From the NCBI GenBank assembly GCA_938030915.1, contig CALHIO010000196.1, positions 1-7,664 on the forward strand: 7,664 nt of DNA. Direction: 5' to 3'. Numbering within the stretch: the first letter of the stretch is position 1; each line of letters starts with the position of its first letter. This DNA is from an uncultured Gemmatimonadota bacterium (lineage in GTDB: Bacteria; Gemmatimonadota; Gemmatimonadetes; Longimicrobiales; Gaopeijiaceae). This document shows positions 5,858 to 7,664 of the stretch, in pieces. The position numbers were made by a program, and so were the translations under genes. The notes beneath the pieces were generated by a model. That model had not been told where the DNA came from, ran no database searches, and saw only the letters and a program-made list of their open reading frames with translations.

Positions 5858-7664
5858 TGTGGAGGGAAGATCTTCCCCAGGTCGTCGACGTAGGCGCGCC
5901 CTTCGGGCGTCAGGTCCGTCCTCTCCGATGAGACCCAGCGGACGAACGTGATGTCGGGGCCGCTGTTCCCGTAGTCCCAGAACTCGGTCAGCCGCCCCCC
6001 GCCATCGTCGATGATGTGGATGGATTTGGGTCCCCCGAAACGTACCCAGACCTCGCCCGCATCGCCAAAGACCCCGCCGTAGCGCAGACGCGCCATGGAC
6101 GCGCGCGCCATGTGCTCGACCCAGCGCTCGTTCACTGCCGTCGAAGGTATGCGATCGCGGGTCGCCCAGACGTCGGCGTTGTAGACCCGCCGTTCGGCCG
6201 CTCCACGATCCCGGTACCCGCGTTCGCCAACCCGGTCGAGCAGGAAGCCCACATCGGTAAGCTCTGCGGCGTCCTCGACGGACATCCGCTCGAGCGCAGC
6301 CTCGAAGACGCCGGCCGCCTCTTCCGTCTGCCCGGCCCGGTGGAGCCCGAGCCCGGTCAGCAGAAGTGCCATCGGGTGACCACCGCTGACATGCACGAAG
6401 CGACGCGCGCCCCGGAGCAGATCGTCCCAGCGCTCCTCCAGCGCCAGCGTGACCAGGAGGTCAGTGTTGGCCCCCTCGTGGCCCGGGTACGATTCCACGG
6501 CCGCCCGGTACGACGCCATCATGAGCGTGAGGTCACTGCCGCGGTTGCCCGGAGACGGTTCGAAGCCCTCGTTCATGACCCGGGCCAGCTCCGATGGGCA
6601 CAGATAGTTCCACGCGATCAGCCGCTCGACGGATGCAAAGCCGAAGTCGGCGCCGCCGGAGGAGCGCGCCTGTTCACACTGCGCGCCACGAAACGCCGAG
6701 GCGTCGACACGCCCGACCCCGTCCGACGCGAGCCAGTGTTCACGGATCAGTCGTGCACGCTCATAATGAAGTTCTGCGACGACCCAGGAGCTGACCGATG
6801 CATCATCCAGCATCGCGATCTGCAACCCTCGCTCGAAGTGAGAGCGCGCCTCCGTCCTGAGTCCCTGGCGCAGCCGGATCCGACCGAAGGCCAGCAGCGA
6901 CGACGGCGTCTCCATGCCCAAATCGATCGCGTGGGTCAGTGACGACCCCACGACCGACCGCCAGTCAGCTGGAGCATTCCCTTCCGGGGCTACACCCTCC
7001 AGGATGGCGCTGAGGGGTCCGTACCGATCCCCAATCGTCTGATCCGGCAGCGCACGGAGAAGATCGGCCTCCGCTGCCTCCCGCTCCGCCGCATCCACAC
7101 CGCGTACCTGCTTGGGAAGAGACGCGAGATCGATGGGCTCCCGAAGTTGCCACCACTCGTCCCGGGGAACCGTAGGAAGACCGAGAGGATCGACCGCCGG
7201 ACGAAGCTCCCGCCCGAGCAGCTCGGGATCCGGCTCGAACAGCACCGGAAACTGAATCCACGTCCCAAAGCGATCATCACCCAGGCGAGCCGGCGTGAAG
7301 GTGAACCTGGGGGCGACCCGTAAAGCGGTCCTGTCCAGTTCTTCCGCCCCGGAACTCCGGAGCACCGTCGCATTGCCCGGAAGACCCGTCTCGTCGATCC
7401 ACAGCCGCAGCCAGACCGTTCCACCGACGCCACGACGCTGCAGGCGGATCGAATACGCATCCTGAAGGAGCTGCTCCGAGCGAGCACGATCGAGCAGCTC
7501 TGGTCGCACCACGACGGGGGCCGCCAGAGGGATCGGGGTGTCTTCCGTCGGCACCGGCTCGGGCATGGCGACGTCCTCGACCTCGGCCTCCGGCTTCTGC
7601 GCATCCGTCTCGATCCCGGCGACCGGGCCGGCAGACGCCACGACAGGGAGCAGAACCTCGACCG
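5854..7664 (-). CDS. TonB-C-like / TPR-like / GWxTD-like domain protein, 5' end outside window
   Basis: The frame is open to the right edge, so the true start is probably outside. A GTG at 7641 could begin a 595-residue product, but the codons before it (VEVLLPV) continue in frame without a stop and look like the end of a hydrophobic segment. Numbering from that GTG: about 10-45 is a Pro/Glu/Ala-rich stretch. About 50-137 matches a TonB C-terminal domain (YSIRLQRRGVGGTVWLRLWI, VLRSSGAEELDRTAL, FTFTPARL). About 240-452 is helical, with TPR-like units at 248-276 and 424-452. About 455-565 resembles the GWxTD domain (VWATRD 491-496, NERWVEHMAR 504-513, GEVWVRFGGP 529-538), with the name motif itself replaced by GVFGD (523-527). 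TonB-like domains usually contact outer-membrane partners, so an envelope location is likely; the exact role is unknown. Its TGA overlaps the pgk start by 4 nt. Confidence 0.8.
   Translation of the reverse strand, partial: VEVLLPVVASAGPVAGIETDAQKPEAEVEDVAMPEPVPTEDTPIPLAAPVVVRPELLDRARSEQLLQDAYSIRLQRRGVGGTVWLRLWIDETGLPGNATVLRSSGAEELDRTALRVAPRFTFTPARLGDDRFGTWIQFPVLFEPDPELLGRELRPAVDPLGLPTVPRDEWWQLREPIDLASLPKQVRGVDAAEREAAEADLLRALPDQTIGDRYGPLSAILEGVAPEGNAPADWRSVVGSSLTHAIDLGMETPSSLLAFGRIRLRQGLRTEARSHFERGLQIAMLDDASVSSWVVAELHYERARLIREHWLASDGVGRVDASAFRGAQCEQARSSGGADFGFASVERLIAWNYLCPSELARVMNEGFEPSPGNRGSDLTLMMASYRAAVESYPGHEGANTDLLVTLALEERWDDLLRGARRFVHVSGGHPMALLLTGLGLHRAGQTEEAAGVFEAALERMSVEDAAELTDVGFLLDRVGERGYRDRGAAERRVYNADVWATRDRIPSTAVNERWVEHMARASMARLRYGGVFGDAGEVWVRFGGPKSIHIIDDGGGRLTEFWDYGNSGPDITFVRWVSSERTDLTPEGRAYVDDLGKIFPPQ
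5864..5877. repeat. 14-bp perfect palindrome just before the pgk start
   Basis: GGGAAGATCTTCCC is perfectly self-complementary and ends 6 nt before the pgk GTG. It lies inside the last codons of the upstream TonB/GWxTD gene (encoding GKIFP), so it could be a coding coincidence. In RNA it has no loop unless its centre opens, so it makes at best a short hairpin. As DNA it could be an operator-like site. It occupies the place where a pgk ribosome binding site would be expected. Confidence 0.4.

Noticed and set aside
255..6942. Long plus-strand open frames at 255-1211, 1490-2209, 2184-3008, 3888-4736, 4733-5683 and 6016-6942.
   Set aside because: Each lies antisense to a confidently identified gene. 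The products are Arg/His/Pro-rich with no family motifs, as expected for shadow frames in GC-rich DNA.

Overview
Every gene supported here lies on the minus strand, so transcription runs from high to low coordinates, with about 97 % of the window coding. Reading in that direction: (1) the body of an envelope-type protein that joins a TonB C-terminal-like domain, helical/TPR-like repeats and a divergent GWxTD-like domain, entering from the right edge; (2) phosphoglycerate kinase (pgk); (3) triose-phosphate isomerase (tpiA); (4) the preprotein translocase subunit SecG (secG); (5-7) E1 alpha, E1 beta and E2 of a 2-oxo acid dehydrogenase complex, the E2 running off the left edge without its C-terminal catalytic tail.

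The DNA is GC-rich and uses GTG as the likely start of three genes. The TonB/GWxTD protein, together with pgk-tpiA-secG, suggests Gemmatimonadota or a nearby phylum (GWxTD domains are also known in Acidobacteriota). This is inference from family knowledge and was not checked by any search.

The spacing suggests tight co-expression. The TonB/GWxTD gene and pgk overlap by 4 nt (GTGA), pgk and tpiA by 1 nt (TGATG), tpiA to secG is 67 nt, secG to E1 alpha 92 nt, E1 alpha to E1 beta 13 nt (from the chosen ATG), and E1 beta to E2 20 nt. No convincing intrinsic terminator is visible, so the window may be one long transcription unit, or two with a boundary in the secG-E1 alpha gap. Functionally, pgk and tpiA serve lower/mid glycolysis. 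The E1-E2 genes oxidatively decarboxylate a 2-oxo acid (pyruvate, branched-chain or acetoin-like; the sequence does not settle it) to acyl-CoA. SecG assists protein export.

I see no CRISPR array, tRNA, rRNA, insertion sequence or phage gene, and no clearly new biological system. The points most worth a second look are the domain order of the TonB/GWxTD protein and its overlap with pgk, a palindrome placed where pgk would need its ribosome binding site, and a tandem 11-bp repeat with small hairpins ahead of E1 alpha.
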